A stretch of DNA of 64,000 nucleotides from Nevskiaceae bacterium (lineage in GTDB: Bacteria > Pseudomonadota > Gammaproteobacteria > Nevskiales > Nevskiaceae), in the NCBI GenBank assembly GCA_008012115.1, contig SSEB01000011.1:174804-238803 (forward strand), written 5' to 3'. Made by a program: the position numbers and the translations under genes. The notes beneath the pieces are model-generated. The model made no database searches and was not told the origin of the DNA. It worked only from the letters and a program-made list of their open reading frames with translations. Below, piece by piece: positions 26,518 through 36,586 of the stretch (positions are counted from its first letter, which is position 1; every line of letters begins with the position of its first letter).

Positions 26518-28468
26518 GCGCCAACGTCATCGGGCGCCGCATCGGCAGCGCGGTGCGGCGGCGGTTTATGCCGCCATCGCGATCATTGCCATGCTCACCG
26601 CGACCCTGCTGGCCATCGAGGTCGGCCGGGTGTACGGCGCCCATCGCCAGTTGCAGAAAGCGGCGGCCCTCGCCGCGCTCGACGCGGCACGCGTGGTGAG
26701 TGGCTGCAGCGCGACCCCCACGCAGGCCAATCTCAACAGCGCGGTCAGCACCAGCCTGAGCTTCAACGGCTATCCCTCCGGATCGCTGCTGTCGAGCAAT
26801 GTCGAGTACGGCCAAATCACCACCGACGCCAGCGGCATCCGCTCGTTGCAGACCACCGGGTTGAACGGCATCACCGATCCGAACGTGAACGGCGCCCGTG
26901 TCACGCTGAGCGCGAATTTCCCGACCCTGCTGTCGCCCCTGCTACCCGCCAACGGCGTCAGCATGCGGGCTTCGGCCACCGCTTCGCAAAGCGCCCTGGG
27001 CAGCCTGCGCGTGGGCAGCGGCGTGGCCTCGCTGAGTGGCGGAATGGTGAACCAGCTCCTGTCCGGACTCCTGGGCGGCAACGTGAGCCTGACGGCGGTC
27101 GATTACAGTGGCCTGTCCAGCGTCAACGTCACCGCCAGCCAGCTGGCGACGGCCCTGGGTCTCAGCCTCAACGATCTGTCGAACCTGGCGACGCTCAACC
27201 AGACCGTCGCGCTCAATGTCGCCCTGTCCGGTCTGACCAGCGCACTGGGCGGAACCGTCAGCACGACGGTGAGCAACGCGCTGCAGAGCCTGGCGGGCCA
27301 GGCCAACAACAATCCGGTGTTGCTGAATTCGATCCTGGGCTCGGTGGGCAACGTGGCCTCGGACGTGCCGCTGGTGAATCTCGGCGACCTGATCATGGCG
27401 CTGGCCCTGGCCTCGCAGGCCGATCCCACGGGCGTGAAGTCCGTCGAGATCAAGAATGTCGGGCTCGACATTCCCAACGTTGCCGCGGTGAAAGTCTTCG
27501 CCAAGGTGCTGCAGCCGCCCAAGCTCAGCCCCCCGGGCAGGCCCGGGCAGACCCAGGCGAGCACGGCGCAGGTGCAGTTGCTGGTGCGCATCAACGGCAA
27601 TGGCGCGGTGGTCACTTCGTTGACCAGTGCGGTCACCAGCACTCTCAACGGCCTGCTCGGCACGTTGGGCGCCTTGCTGGGGCTGCCGTCACCGGTCGTG
27701 ACGTTGCCGAATCCCTTGAACATCGGTCTGGACGTCACCGTCGCACCGGCGACGGCCTACCTGGATCGCCTGGACTGTCCCAAGAGCGGCGTCAACAACG
27801 GGCAGCCGGTGGCGGGGCTCAGTGCCAAGACCGGGCTCGCGACGCTGGCCCTGGGCACGTTCAGCGGCAGCGGCAGCACCGCGCCCGCGCTGAGCACGGT
27901 GACGCCATGGACTCTTCTTGACGCCAAGCTCGATGCCAGTCATGTCTGTGTCGGCGTCAACCTGTTGGGGCTCTGCCTGACCTATGCCAATCTGGGCAAC
28001 ACCGATATCCAGGTGAACCTGAACCCCACGGCGGCGGGGGTCAGCCAGTACGGACCCGTGGCGCTGAATGACGTCAAGGAATTCACCCAGATCACCGCCC
28101 AGACCAGCGGCACGCAGGCGGTGTGGCGTGCCAACGGCGCCCCGGCGGCGCCCATCGTCCCCGCCGCCAGCATGACCAACCCCAATCCCCAGACGATCTC
28201 GTCGCCCACCAGTGCCAGCCTGACGCTGGGCGTGGGGGTGACGCATACCGGCTCGGGCGCGCTCGATGGCGCGGCGACCCTGGTGAGCAGCCTGCTCTCG
28301 GCGGTCACCGCCGTGTTGCAATCGCTGCTCTCGCTGGTCAACGGTCTGCTGGTGAGTCTGATCAATCCCCTGCTGTCCGCGCTCGGATTGCAACTGGGCA
28401 CCGCGACGGTATGGATGGATACGGCCACCGTGGGCCAGCCCTATATCGTGACCACCGCACTGCCCTGA
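26501..28468 (+). CDS. tadG: TadG-like large surface/pilus-associated protein
   Basis: A 655-residue protein with a basic N-terminus and the TadG-type hydrophobic helix GAAAVYAAIAIIAMLTATLL, then LAIEVGRVYGAHRQLQKAAALAALDAARV. The rest is long, rich in Ser/Thr/Asn/Val/Leu, with repeated SL/LLG-type strings and few cysteines, suggesting a fibrous or adhesive extracytoplasmic part. GTG is chosen as the start because it is the first plausible codon before the basic leader and overlaps the DUF3613 gene. The C-terminal hydrophobic stretch (SLLSAVTAVLQSLLSLVNGL) may insert in or touch the membrane. Assignment rests on the N-terminus and locus. Confidence 0.75.
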   Translation: MAAVVKRQRHRAPHRQRGAAAVYAAIAIIAMLTATLLAIEVGRVYGAHRQLQKAAALAALDAARVVSGCSATPTQANLNSAVSTSLSFNGYPSGSLLSSNVEYGQITTDASGIRSLQTTGLNGITDPNVNGARVTLSANFPTLLSPLLPANGVSMRASATASQSALGSLRVGSGVASLSGGMVNQLLSGLLGGNVSLTAVDYSGLSSVNVTASQLATALGLSLNDLSNLATLNQTVALNVALSGLTSALGGTVSTTVSNALQSLAGQANNNPVLLNSILGSVGNVASDVPLVNLGDLIMALALASQADPTGVKSVEIKNVGLDIPNVAAVKVFAKVLQPPKLSPPGRPGQTQASTAQVQLLVRINGNGAVVTSLTSAVTSTLNGLLGTLGALLGLPSPVVTLPNPLNIGLDVTVAPATAYLDRLDCPKSGVNNGQPVAGLSAKTGLATLALGTFSGSGSTAPALSTVTPWTLLDAKLDASHVCVGVNLLGLCLTYANLGNTDIQVNLNPTAAGVSQYGPVALNDVKEFTQITAQTSGTQAVWRANGAPAAPIVPAASMTNPNPQTISSPTSASLTLGVGVTHTGSGALDGAATLVSSLLSAVTAVLQSLLSLVNGLLVSLINPLLSALGLQLGTATVWMDTATVGQPYIVTTALP

Positions 28469-28480
28469 ACCGCGTAGCCC

Positions 28481-30223
28481 ATGAGCCAGGGATGGCATCG
28501 CCACGGATGGTTGTCCTTCGGTGCGGTCGGCGCCCTCGCGCTGACGCTGCTCTGCGCCATCAATGTCGTGCACGCCTCGTCGCTGCAGGCGGCGCTGAAC
28601 CGTGAATACGCGCTGACCCAGGCCCGCGTGTTGTTGTCGCAGGCGCTGGCCACACCCCTGGCCGAGTTGCGGCCTGTGGCCGAGCAACTGCTGCATCGCG
28701 AACTGGGTTTCGCCTATCTCGGTGTTCGCGACCGCGACGGGCAGCTGGTGACGAAGGTGGGTGCCGACGCCGCGGGGGCCGCGTTTCTCACGCCCGGCCC
28801 GTCGCCAGGTCTGCGCTCGGCGATCTACCGGCTCACTGCACAGACCGGCTCCATCCCGCTGGATTTCCAGGATCACCGCGTCGGCAGTCTCGACTACGCC
28901 ATCTCGGCCACGCTGGCCGACAGCGTGCACGAGCGCGCCGTGGATCGCCTGCGGCTCACCGGCTGGCTGGGGCTGGCGATCAGTCTGCCGCTGCTGGCGG
29001 GCTTCGTCCTGGCGCTGCGCCAGCGCGGACGCGCGGATGCCGCCGTTCTGCGCGAGCGCCTGGCCGCTGCGCCCGCGCGCAGCGCCGCCGACGCGGGCGA
29101 TGCCCCGCCGCTGCGAACTGCCACCACTCTGCTCGACGTGGCCGGTCTCGGCGCGCTGGCGGTGGACCGCAACGGCTGTGTGCGCCAGATCAACGCCACC
29201 GGCAGCCAGCTGACCGGATGGACCGAGGCCGCCGCACGTGGCCAGCGCGTCTATTCCGTGTTTCACGCGCTGAACGACGGCGGTGCGCCGGGGTTGAGTG
29301 CTGCCGAGCGCGCGCTGCGCGAAGGCCACGACGTCGCGCCGGCCACGGCGGAGCTGCGCGCACGCGACGGCGCAGTCAGGCCGATCGAGATGTCCGCCGC
29401 CTTGCTGCGCACGCCGGATGATGCGATCGATGGCGCCGTCATGCTGTTCCGCGACACCAGCGCGCAGGCGGCGCAAGCCGGCGAATTGCAGCGGCAGGCG
29501 CGTCTCTCGCAGGGCGTGATCGACCATCTCGACGAGGGCCTGCTGACGACCGATCCCGCCGGCGTGGTGCGTTTTGCCAACGCGCGCATCCTGCGCATGT
29601 TCGGCTACAGCCGCGACGAGCTGGAACAGATGACGGTGACCAAGCTGATGCCGGTGCCGTTTCTCAATACGCCCGGCATCCGCCTGACCGACTACATCGC
29701 GGCGCGTGGCGCCGGCAAGCTGCCCAAGGTGGTCGGCTGGCGCAAGGATGCGACGACCTTTCCGGTGGAACTGCTGGTCCAGACGATGACCGTGGATGGC
29801 GACGACGGTCTCGTCGTGATCGTGCGCGACATCACCGAGCGGCTGCGCGGCGACAGCCTGGCGTCGCGGCTGGGGCGCCTGCTCGACAGCGCCGCGGAGG
29901 AGATCTACATCCTGGATGCGCAGACGCTGCGCTTTCTCGAGGTGAACCGCAGCGCGCGCCGCAATCTCGGCTACCGCGCGGACGAGCTGGCGCGCATGAC
30001 CCTGCCGGAGATCAGCCGGGGGATCGAGCCGGCGATCATCGAGCGCCTGCTGTCGCGCCTGCGTGGCGGCGAGACCGAGCAACTCGGCTACCGCGCGCGC
30101 CATCGCCGCGGCGACGGCAGTGAATACGAGGTGGACGTGCGGCTGAACTTCTCGCGCGACGAAGAGCCGCCGGCATTCATGGCCATCGTCACCGACCTCA
30201 GCAGCCGGCCCGGCCATTCCTGA
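28481..30223 (+). CDS. membrane protein with three PAS domains and no output domain
   Basis: A 580-residue protein. A membrane span near residues 10-32, an extracytoplasmic sensor segment (~33-155) and a second span (LTGWLGLAISLPLLAGFVLA) precede three PAS domains: ALAVDRNGCVRQINATGSQL, GLLTTDPAGVVRFANARILR and IYILDAQTLRFLEVNRSARR, each with the usual PAC tail. No histidine kinase, GGDEF, EAL, HAMP or methyl-accepting module follows; it ends LSSRPGHS. It starts 12 bp after tadG, so it is probably co-transcribed with the pilus genes and may sense a signal for them through a partner protein. Confidence 0.82.
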   Translation: MSQGWHRHGWLSFGAVGALALTLLCAINVVHASSLQAALNREYALTQARVLLSQALATPLAELRPVAEQLLHRELGFAYLGVRDRDGQLVTKVGADAAGAAFLTPGPSPGLRSAIYRLTAQTGSIPLDFQDHRVGSLDYAISATLADSVHERAVDRLRLTGWLGLAISLPLLAGFVLALRQRGRADAAVLRERLAAAPARSAADAGDAPPLRTATTLLDVAGLGALAVDRNGCVRQINATGSQLTGWTEAAARGQRVYSVFHALNDGGAPGLSAAERALREGHDVAPATAELRARDGAVRPIEMSAALLRTPDDAIDGAVMLFRDTSAQAAQAGELQRQARLSQGVIDHLDEGLLTTDPAGVVRFANARILRMFGYSRDELEQMTVTKLMPVPFLNTPGIRLTDYIAARGAGKLPKVVGWRKDATTFPVELLVQTMTVDGDDGLVVIVRDITERLRGDSLASRLGRLLDSAAEEIYILDAQTLRFLEVNRSARRNLGYRADELARMTLPEISRGIEPAIIERLLSRLRGGETEQLGYRARHRRGDGSEYEVDVRLNFSRDEEPPAFMAIVTDLSSRPGHS

Positions 30224-30256
30224 AGATCGTCGCCGCCGTAGCGGCGGAGCCGGCGG

Positions 30257-30694
30257 CTAGCCGATCCGCAGCACCATCACGTCGCAGGGCGCGCGGTGCA
30301 CCACGCTTTCATCGGTGTGTGAGAACAGTGCGGCGAGTCCGCGTCGCTGCTGGTGCCCGATCACGATGAGGTCGGCCTTCAGCTCCTGGCTCTGGCGCAG
30401 AATCTCGCCGACCGCGCCGCCCGGCACCACGCGTGCGGAAGTTGGAGGCACACCGGCCTGATCGCAGATCGTGCGCAACTGCTGCTGGGCCTGCTCCTCC
30501 AGTTGCTGCGAAAGCTGCGCGGGGGCCGCGATCATCGCCTCGCCGGTATCCAGCGGGATGTATTCCACCGCGTGCACGACGCTGAGGCGCGCTCCGAAGA
30601 AAGCGGCCAGATCCTTGGCCCGTTGCAGCACCCGGGCGCCCTGGTCGTTGAGTTCGATGGCGGCCAGCAGGTGGGTGTAGGTTGGTTTGTCCAT
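30257..30694 (-). CDS. universal stress protein (UspA family)
   Basis: A 145-residue single Usp domain: N-terminus YTHLLAAIELNDQGARVLQRA, middle LSVVHAVEYIP, and C-terminal loop LKADLIVIGHQQRRGLAALF followed by SHTDESVVHRAPCDVMVLRI. It is probably a cytoplasmic dimer induced under stress. The ATP-binding loop differs from the canonical GxxGxxG spacing, so nucleotide binding is uncertain. A strong GGAGGCGAGGAC ribosome-binding site fixes the start. It is convergent with the PAS gene, and a short GC hairpin (CCGCCG TAG CGGCGG) lies between them. Confidence 0.9.
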   Translation of the reverse strand: MDKPTYTHLLAAIELNDQGARVLQRAKDLAAFFGARLSVVHAVEYIPLDTGEAMIAAPAQLSQQLEEQAQQQLRTICDQAGVPPTSARVVPGGAVGEILRQSQELKADLIVIGHQQRRGLAALFSHTDESVVHRAPCDVMVLRIG

Positions 30695-30747
30695 GTCCTC
30701 GCCTCCACGTTCAACACCAGGCCAGTATTGCGGCCCGGCGGCCGGAG

Positions 30748-31533
30748 TCAAGCGCGCGCGGCCACAGCGGTCAGGCGCGCAAAGTCCGCAGCACTGAGAC
30801 GCTCGGCGCGGACGCCGGGTTCAATGCCGGCTTCGCCGATCTGCTGGGCGGTCATCAAGCCCTTGAGGCCGTTGGCCAGCGTCTTGCGCCGCTGCGAGAA
30901 CGCCGCGGTGACGATGCGGTCGAACAGGGTGAGGTCGGCGATCTCGAAGGGTGGTGGCCGCGGCACCAGGCGCACGATGGCGGAGTCGACCTTCGGCGCC
31001 GGGCGGAACGCGCCAGGGCCGACCGTGAACAGCTTGCTGACCTGGGCGCGCGCCGCCAGCGCCACGGTGAGGCGGCCGTAGTCGTCCTCGCCGGGTGCGG
31101 CCGCCATGCGATCCACCACTTCCTTCTGCAGCATGAAGTGCATGTCGGCGATGCGGTCGGCATAGCGCAGCAGGTGGAACAGCAGCGGCGTCGAGATGTT
31201 GTAGGGCAGGTTGCCGGCCAGTCGCAGCTTGCCGCCGGCAGGTGCCAGCGCACCGTAATCGACCTTGAGCGCATCGGCCATGATGATCTCGAGGCCGGGA
31301 TCGTCGCCGGTGGCGGCGCGCAGATGCGGGATCACGTCGCGGTCCAGTTCCACCGCGCGCATGCGCCCGAGCCTGCGCAGCAGCGGCACGGTCAGCGCGC
31401 CCAGGCCGGGGCCGATCTCGATCAACGCATCGCCGGGCTGCGGATTGATGCTGCGGACGATGCGTTCGATGACCCCGCCGTCGTGCAGGAAATTCTGTCC
31501 GAAGCGCTTCTTGGCGGCGTGCGGTTCACTCAT
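30748..31533 (-). CDS. rsmA: 16S rRNA dimethyladenosine transferase RsmA (KsgA)
   Basis: A 261-residue SAM-dependent methyltransferase. Motifs: [14 protein letters not shown]-binding [16 protein letters not shown], and catalytic [12 protein letters not shown]. It dimethylates two adjacent adenosines in helix 45 of 16S rRNA late in 30S assembly. The start overlaps the pdxA stop by 4 bp. It is part of the lptD-surA-pdxA-rsmA order common in gammaproteobacteria, although apaG and apaH do not follow here. Confidence 0.97.
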   Translation of the reverse strand: MSEPHAAKKRFGQNFLHDGGVIERIVRSINPQPGDALIEIGPGLGALTVPLLRRLGRMRAVELDRDVIPHLRAATGDDPGLEIIMADALKVDYGALAPAGGKLRLAGNLPYNISTPLLFHLLRYADRIADMHFMLQKEVVDRMAAAPGEDDYGRLTVALAARAQVSKLFTVGPGAFRPAPKVDSAIVRLVPRPPPFEIADLTLFDRIVTAAFSQRRKTLANGLKGLMTAQQIGEAGIEPGVRAERLSAADFARLTAVAARA

Positions 31534-32522
31534 GCCGGCCTGCCTGCGGCGAGCGTGACGGCCAAGGCTAGCGCCGCGCGCAGGCTGCCGCTGTCGGCGC
31601 GCCCGGTGCCGGCCAGTTCCAGCGCCGTGCCATGATCGACTGAGGTACGCAGGATGGGCAGGCCCAGAGTGATGTTGACGGCGTGACCGAAGCCGGCGTA
31701 CTTGAGCACGGGCAGTCCCTGGTCGTGGAACATCGCCAGCACCGCGTCGGCGTGCTCCAGGTACTTGGGCGTGAACAACGTATCGGCGGGCAGGGGGCCG
31801 GTCAGGCGCAGGCCTTCCGCGCGCAGGCTGTCGAGCACCGGCGCGATGACCTCGATCTCCTCACGGCCGAGATGGCCGCCTTCACCGGCATGCGGATTGA
31901 GGCCGCAGACCAGGATGCGCGGCGCGGCGATGCCGAAGCGGGCGCGCAGATCCCGCTCCAGCACGCGCAGCACGGCCATCAGCGTGTCGCGCGTCAGCGC
32001 GTGAGGCACCTCGCGCAGCGGCAGGTGCGTCGTGGCCAATGCCACGCGCAGCGTATCGGCGACCAGCATCATCACCGGCATCGGTGCGCCGCAGAGTTCG
32101 GCGAGAAACTCGGTGTGACCCGAGAAGGGAATGCCGGCATCGTTGATCACGCTTTTCTGCACAGGCGCCGTGACCAGGCCCTGGGCCTGCCCAGCGAGGC
32201 AGGTGCGTGCGGCGGTCTCCAGCGTCTGCAGCACGTAGCGCGCGTTGCGGGGATCGAGTCGCCCGGCCTGTGCCGGCGCGGCCAGCGCGACGTGCAGGAC
32301 GCGCAGGGTTCCGGGTTCGTGCGCAGCCGCCGGCGTCTGCAGCGAAGCGGGCACGATGCGCAGCGGCAGGCCCAGCTGGCGGGCGCGTTGGGCCAGCAGG
32401 TCGGCGTCGGCGACGGCGACCAGTTCGGCCGCATGGGGCTGCTGCGCCAGCGCGACGACGAGGTCGGGCCCGATGCCGGCAGGCTCGCCCGGCGTCAGCA
32501 GCAGGCGTCCCGGCGTGGTCAT
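31530..32522 (-). CDS. pdxA: 4-hydroxythreonine-4-phosphate dehydrogenase PdxA
   Basis: A 330-residue enzyme of vitamin B6 synthesis. It starts [20 protein letters not shown], the conserved PdxA N-terminus; substrate/metal regions [26 protein letters not shown] and [17 protein letters not shown] are intact, as is [20 protein letters not shown]. It oxidises 4-phosphohydroxythreonine with NAD(P)+. The start was set at MTTPGR; an open frame upstream is low-complexity and runs back into surA. It lies 13 bp after surA. Confidence 0.96.
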   Translation of the reverse strand: MTTPGRLLLTPGEPAGIGPDLVVALAQQPHAAELVAVADADLLAQRARQLGLPLRIVPASLQTPAAAHEPGTLRVLHVALAAPAQAGRLDPRNARYVLQTLETAARTCLAGQAQGLVTAPVQKSVINDAGIPFSGHTEFLAELCGAPMPVMMLVADTLRVALATTHLPLREVPHALTRDTLMAVLRVLERDLRARFGIAAPRILVCGLNPHAGEGGHLGREEIEVIAPVLDSLRAEGLRLTGPLPADTLFTPKYLEHADAVLAMFHDQGLPVLKYAGFGHAVNITLGLPILRTSVDHGTALELAGTGRADSGSLRAALALAVTLAAGRPA

Positions 32523-32535
32523 CCTGCGCCGGGCC

Positions 32536-33849
32536 TCAGCTGTCGGTTTTCTTGGCGGCGTCGGCGTCCGACTTGAGCCGGTATTCGACGTAGGCTTCCT
32601 CGCGCAGGCGGCGCAGCCAGATGTCGTATTCCTCGGCGCTCTTGCGTTCGCCGATGGCATTGCGCGCGCGCGCGCGGCGCGACTCCTCGGTGGTGTCGCG
32701 GGTGCGGCGCTCGATCACGCTGGCGATGTGCCAGCCGAACTTGCTGCGGAACGGCGGGCTGATTTCGCCGGGCTTGAGCTGGTCGAGGCGGATCTGGAAT
32801 TCCGGCACGAATACGCCCGGCGGCTGAAAGCCGAGATCGCCGCCGGCGTTCTTGGAGCCCGGGTCGTCGGAATACTGCTTGGCCAGCTCGGCGAAATCCG
32901 CGCCCTTGCGGATGCGGTCGTAGAGGTCGCGCGCCAGGGCGCTGGTCTGGTCTTCGTTGCGGATGGCGTTGGGCGTCAGCAGGATGTGGCGCGCGTGCGT
33001 CTCGGTGACGGTGGAGCGGTTGCCGCCGCCGCGCACATCGACCAGCTTGATGATGTGATAGCCGCTGCCGGCTTCGAGCACGTTGCTGATTTCACCCTTC
33101 TGCAGCTTGGCCGCGGTGCTGGCGAACAGGCTGGGCAGGTCGGCCGCCTTGCGCCAGTCGAGGTCGCCGCCCTGCAGCGCCTGCTGGCCGTCGGAATTGG
33201 CCAGCGCCACCTGCGCGAAATCGGCGCCGTCCTTGAGCTGCTTGAGCACGCCCTCGGCCTTGGTGCGGGCACGGGCGCGGTCCTCGGGCTTGGCGCCCTC
33301 GGGCACCGCGATGAGGATGTGCGAGAGGCGGTACTCGACGTTGTCCTGCGGCTCCTCGGTGGCCAGGTACAGGTCGACGTCCTGGTCGGTGACGGAGACG
33401 CGGCTGTCGACTTCCTTCTGGCGCAGGCGGCTGATCAGCACCTGGTCGCGGATCTGCTCACGCACGGCGAGGTAGTTGCCGCCGTCCTTCTTCACGGCCT
33501 CGGCGAACTGCGGCAGGTTCATGCCGTTCTGCGCGGCGACATTGGTGACCACCTCGTTGAGCTCGCGGTCGTCGATCTTGATGCCGGCCTCGGCGGCGCG
33601 CTGGGTCTGCAGCTTGTTGAGGACCAGGCGCTCCAGCACCTGTGTGCGCAGCACGTCGCCCGGCGGATCGGCGATGCCGCGCTGCTTGAGCTGCTGGTGG
33701 GCGTCCTGGATCGCGCCGTCGAGTTCGCTCTGCAGGATCACGCCGTCGTTGACCACGACGATGATGCGGTCCAGCGGCTCGCCGGCCACGGCGGCGAAGG
33801 CGAGAACGAGCGAGGCGGCGGCCAGCAGCCGCGAAAACAGTGTCTTCAT
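32536..33849 (-). CDS. surA: periplasmic chaperone/peptidyl-prolyl isomerase SurA
   Basis: A 437-residue periplasmic protein. Signal peptide [20 protein letters not shown], a SurA N-domain ([20 protein letters not shown]), then two parvulin domains ([31 protein letters not shown]) with typical [20 protein letters not shown] and [20 protein letters not shown] blocks. It escorts outer-membrane proteins, LptD among them, to the BAM complex; bamD is also in this window. The gap to the upstream lptD gene is enlarged by 110-bp element copy 6. Confidence 0.96.
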   Translation of the reverse strand: MKTLFSRLLAAASLVLAFAAVAGEPLDRIIVVVNDGVILQSELDGAIQDAHQQLKQRGIADPPGDVLRTQVLERLVLNKLQTQRAAEAGIKIDDRELNEVVTNVAAQNGMNLPQFAEAVKKDGGNYLAVREQIRDQVLISRLRQKEVDSRVSVTDQDVDLYLATEEPQDNVEYRLSHILIAVPEGAKPEDRARARTKAEGVLKQLKDGADFAQVALANSDGQQALQGGDLDWRKAADLPSLFASTAAKLQKGEISNVLEAGSGYHIIKLVDVRGGGNRSTVTETHARHILLTPNAIRNEDQTSALARDLYDRIRKGADFAELAKQYSDDPGSKNAGGDLGFQPPGVFVPEFQIRLDQLKPGEISPPFRSKFGWHIASVIERRTRDTTEESRRARARNAIGERKSAEEYDIWLRRLREEAYVEYRLKSDADAAKKTDS

Positions 33850-33958
33850 AGGGAATGGTTCGACGAAAAATCGGCGCAAGGTTAGCACGCCCCAACCGGA
33901 CAGACCCGGCGTGCCGTCGCAGGTTCCCCGCGGCCCCTTTCTGCGCGGTCTGCGACGC

Positions 33959-34068
33959 CACCCGCTGACGGCACTGGCGCGGGCATGTTGGTTATTAACT
34001 ATATTACGAATATAAAAATGATTAATAAATAAAAACAACTTCCCTGGGGGAAACGGCAGCAGCGGGTG
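33959..34068. repeat. 110-bp AT-core element, copy 6
   Basis: Exactly 110 bp with perfect 8-bp termini. The core starts GTTAT and ends AAAAAC. The right arm carries the hairpin TTCCC TGG GGGAA. It lies between lptD and surA, genes usually close together in one operon, and leaves about 110 bp before the surA start. It either splits the operon or supplies an internal signal. Confidence 0.87.
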
Positions 34069-34088
34069 AGGCGCCAGCGCGTGTCGCG

Positions 34089-36341
34089 TCAGCGCGGCAG
34101 GGTGTCGTTGAGCGGCAGCAGGCCGTCGAAGCCGCCGCCGATGCGGGCCAGGCCCTTGAGTTCAAGCTGCAGGTAGATGGCGCTGTTGTATTTGCCGCTG
34201 GCGCTGGCGATGTAGCGGCGGTACGAGGTGCGCAGCGCCCAGCAGCAGGTGTCGTACTCGATGCCGGCCAGGGCATCGAGGCTGCGGCTGTTGGCGATGG
34301 AGTAGCGCCAGCGGCCGGCGACGCGCCACTGGTTGAACAGGGGCAGCGACGCGATCATGTCGGTCTGTTCGAGGATGTTCTGGCGATAGCGGTAGGCCAG
34401 ATCCAGACGCTTGCCGCCGTTGTCCTCGCGGTAGCGCACCGCGAAATTGGTGCGGTTGAATTTGCGGTCACCCGGTGCCCACTGCAGGTTGACCGATGCC
34501 GCCCAGCGCCGGGTCAACTGGTAATCGGCGGCGGCGATGAAGTCGGTGGCGCCCTGTCCCGGCGAGACGAAGCCGGGAAGGTTCACGCGCGGCGCCTCGA
34601 AACGGTACAGCTGGCCGATGGTGGTGGTGAGGCGCACCAGCCCGGTGTCCGGGTCGAGCAGGCGCGAGGTCATGCCCAGCGCCGCCTGATTGGCGTCGCC
34701 GATGCGATCGACCCCGGAGAAGCGGTTGCGCGCGAACAGCTGGGTGATATCGAAATCCGGTTCGCCGCTGTCGAACAGCGGCAGCTGATCCTGGTTGCGA
34801 TACGGCGTGTAGAGATACATCAGCCGTGGTTCCAGGGTCTGCATGCTGCCGTTGTCGGTGATGCGCTCGAAACGCAGGCCGCCCTCGGAGCTGAAGGTCG
34901 GCAGCGTGCGCTGCGGCGCACTCCGCTGACCCGGCGCAGTGTCGGACAGCTGGTAGCCGGTGTAGCGGACATCGAGCTGCGTCGCCGTGTACCAGCCGAT
35001 GTCGTCCTTCTCCATGCGCAGGTAGGGCAGCAGGTCCAGGCGCGCGCCGTGCACGGAGTCTGATCGCGTGAAGTTGTCGAACTCGCCGGAGAAGCCGGCG
35101 CGGGCGTTGTAGAGACTGTTCTGCGTCAGCGCGTCGAAGCGGATTTCCGGCGAGCGGCGGTAGGGCAGGTCGCTCGCCACCAGGGTCGTGTCGATGGTCT
35201 GGTAGTCCTGCACCAGCGCCGTAATCGTGTAGGCCGCCGGCGCCTGGTAAGTGAGCTTGGCGCTGCGGTCGAGATAGGTCAGCGAGGCGGCGTCCAGGTG
35301 GGTGCTGCCCAGGTCCTCGAAATACTGCTGGTCGCTGGCATCGGCCACATGCACGTCCAGCGCCAGGCGGCGGTTGATCAGGCTGTCGTGCTGGAACTCG
35401 ACGAAATGACGGGTGGTCTGGGTCACACGGTCTTCGTTGAGGTACTCGTAATCGAGATGGCCTTCGCTGCTTTCGAACAGGTAGCGGAAATTGTTGATCA
35501 CCTGCGTGCCGCGCTTGGACATGTAGTGCGGCGTCAGCGTGTCGTCGAAATTGGGCGCCAGGTTGATGTACAGCGGCGCGCGCATGTCGAAACCGCTGGT
35601 GTTGCTGTTGCCGATCGTGGGAAACAGCAGGCCGGTGGTGCGCCGGTTGTCGATGGGAAAGCGGAAGTAGGGAACGTACAGCACCGGGATGCCGCCCAGC
35701 ACCAGCCGCGCATTGGTGGCACTGCCGATGCCGCGGTCGTGATCCAGGTGCACGCTGCCGGCCTTGATGTACCAGGCGTTCGAGCCGGCACCGCAGGTCG
35801 TGTAGGCAACGCCGGACAGATCCGCCGAGCCTTCGCGGGCAAGCTGCAGCCTGTCGGCCGTGCCGCGCGCGGCGCGTGCGGGCAGCGTGAACAGGGTGCT
35901 GCTGAACACGCCGGTCTCGCTGTCGAGGTTGAAATCTGCCGACTGGCTCTTGATGCTGATCTGGCGGCTGCGGAAGATCGATTCCGCGCGGACCTGCACG
36001 TCGCGGTTGCGGCTGTCGTAGTTGAGCGCCTGCGTCGAGAACTCGCGCCCGCCCTGCTGCAGCCGCACCGAGCCGAGCAGGCGGCTGATGCCGTCCTGAT
36101 CCAGCGACACGTCATCGGCCGACAGGTGTACCGGGCCGTCCTCGGGCCCCTGCACCAGCGTCGGCAGATCGGCCGCCAGCGGCAGCTGCGGACACATCGC
36201 CATTTTCGCCGGTGGCTGACGCGCCGCCGAGGGTAGCGGCGCGAGTGCCCAGGCGATCGCGGCGAGCGATAGCGGCAGCGCGAGCGTCAGTCGGGCGTGA
36301 AAGGGCGTGCGGGGCACTGGGATTCCTGATGGACGCGACAT
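34089..36341 (-). CDS. lptD: LPS-assembly protein LptD
   Basis: A 750-residue outer-membrane protein. After a signal-like N-terminus (LTLALPLSLAAIAWALAPLP) comes the beta-jellyroll lipid-binding domain (HLSADDVSLDQDGISRLLGS, FSTQALNYDSRNRDVQVRAE) and a long beta-barrel with alternating strands to the C-terminal DGLLPLNDTLPR. It inserts LPS in the outer leaflet with LptE. Cysteines occur at the mature N-terminus (MAMCPQ), in YTTCGAGSN and as a CC pair near the C-terminus (EYDTCCWALRTSYRR), consistent with LptD disulfides. The start MSRPSGIP is the first ATG giving a signal sequence. Confidence 0.93.
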   Translation of the reverse strand: MSRPSGIPVPRTPFHARLTLALPLSLAAIAWALAPLPSAARQPPAKMAMCPQLPLAADLPTLVQGPEDGPVHLSADDVSLDQDGISRLLGSVRLQQGGREFSTQALNYDSRNRDVQVRAESIFRSRQISIKSQSADFNLDSETGVFSSTLFTLPARAARGTADRLQLAREGSADLSGVAYTTCGAGSNAWYIKAGSVHLDHDRGIGSATNARLVLGGIPVLYVPYFRFPIDNRRTTGLLFPTIGNSNTSGFDMRAPLYINLAPNFDDTLTPHYMSKRGTQVINNFRYLFESSEGHLDYEYLNEDRVTQTTRHFVEFQHDSLINRRLALDVHVADASDQQYFEDLGSTHLDAASLTYLDRSAKLTYQAPAAYTITALVQDYQTIDTTLVASDLPYRRSPEIRFDALTQNSLYNARAGFSGEFDNFTRSDSVHGARLDLLPYLRMEKDDIGWYTATQLDVRYTGYQLSDTAPGQRSAPQRTLPTFSSEGGLRFERITDNGSMQTLEPRLMYLYTPYRNQDQLPLFDSGEPDFDITQLFARNRFSGVDRIGDANQAALGMTSRLLDPDTGLVRLTTTIGQLYRFEAPRVNLPGFVSPGQGATDFIAAADYQLTRRWAASVNLQWAPGDRKFNRTNFAVRYREDNGGKRLDLAYRYRQNILEQTDMIASLPLFNQWRVAGRWRYSIANSRSLDALAGIEYDTCCWALRTSYRRYIASASGKYNSAIYLQLELKGLARIGGGFDGLLPLNDTLPR

Positions 36342-36368
36342 TTTCGATGATTGCCGTCCCAGCGTAAA

Positions 36369-36416
36369 CCGTCGCCGACACGGCGCCTGCGAAGCAGCGG
36401 GTGCGGGAGGCGACGG
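36369..36416 (+). repeat. nested-hairpin repeat, copy B
   Basis: A perfect 8-bp outer stem (CCGTCGCC / GGCGACGG) encloses GACACGGCG and AGCGGGTGCGGGA, with inner hairpin CTGC GAA GCAG. The conserved strands match copy A while the outer stem differs in sequence yet stays fully paired. It lies in the divergent lptD-amgK gap, 28 bp upstream of the lptD start codon, so it could be in the lptD leader RNA. Confidence 0.75.
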
Positions 36417-36473
36417 CAGGCCCGCACTCACCGAGCCATCCGCAATAGACGATATTTGCTGAGGGCTGGCGCC

Positions 36474-36528
36474 GACACGGTGCCCGCGACCGAAGGGCAT
36501 CCCTGTGGGACGAGGCGGTGGGTGCGGG
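36474..36528 (+). repeat. possible degenerate nested-hairpin copy D
   Basis: Contains GACACGG at one end and GGTGCGGG at the other, like the conserved strands of copies A-C, but the spacing is longer and no paired outer stem was found. It lies 57 bp after copy B in the same gap. It may be a decayed copy or chance similarity. Confidence 0.3.
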
Positions 36529-36586
36529 CCGTGACAGTCCGGTGGCGGGCCGCGTAAGCTGCACGAAATTTTCCGATCCTGCCTCC

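Noticed and set aside
27689..30217. An 842-codon open frame opposite tadG and the PAS gene
   Set aside because: Low-complexity Gln/Arg/His-rich translation antisense to supported genes.
30233..30247. CCGCCG TAG CGGCGG hairpin between the PAS and usp genes as a terminator
   Set aside because: Short stem without a T-run; may help mRNA stability but does not meet the intrinsic-terminator pattern.
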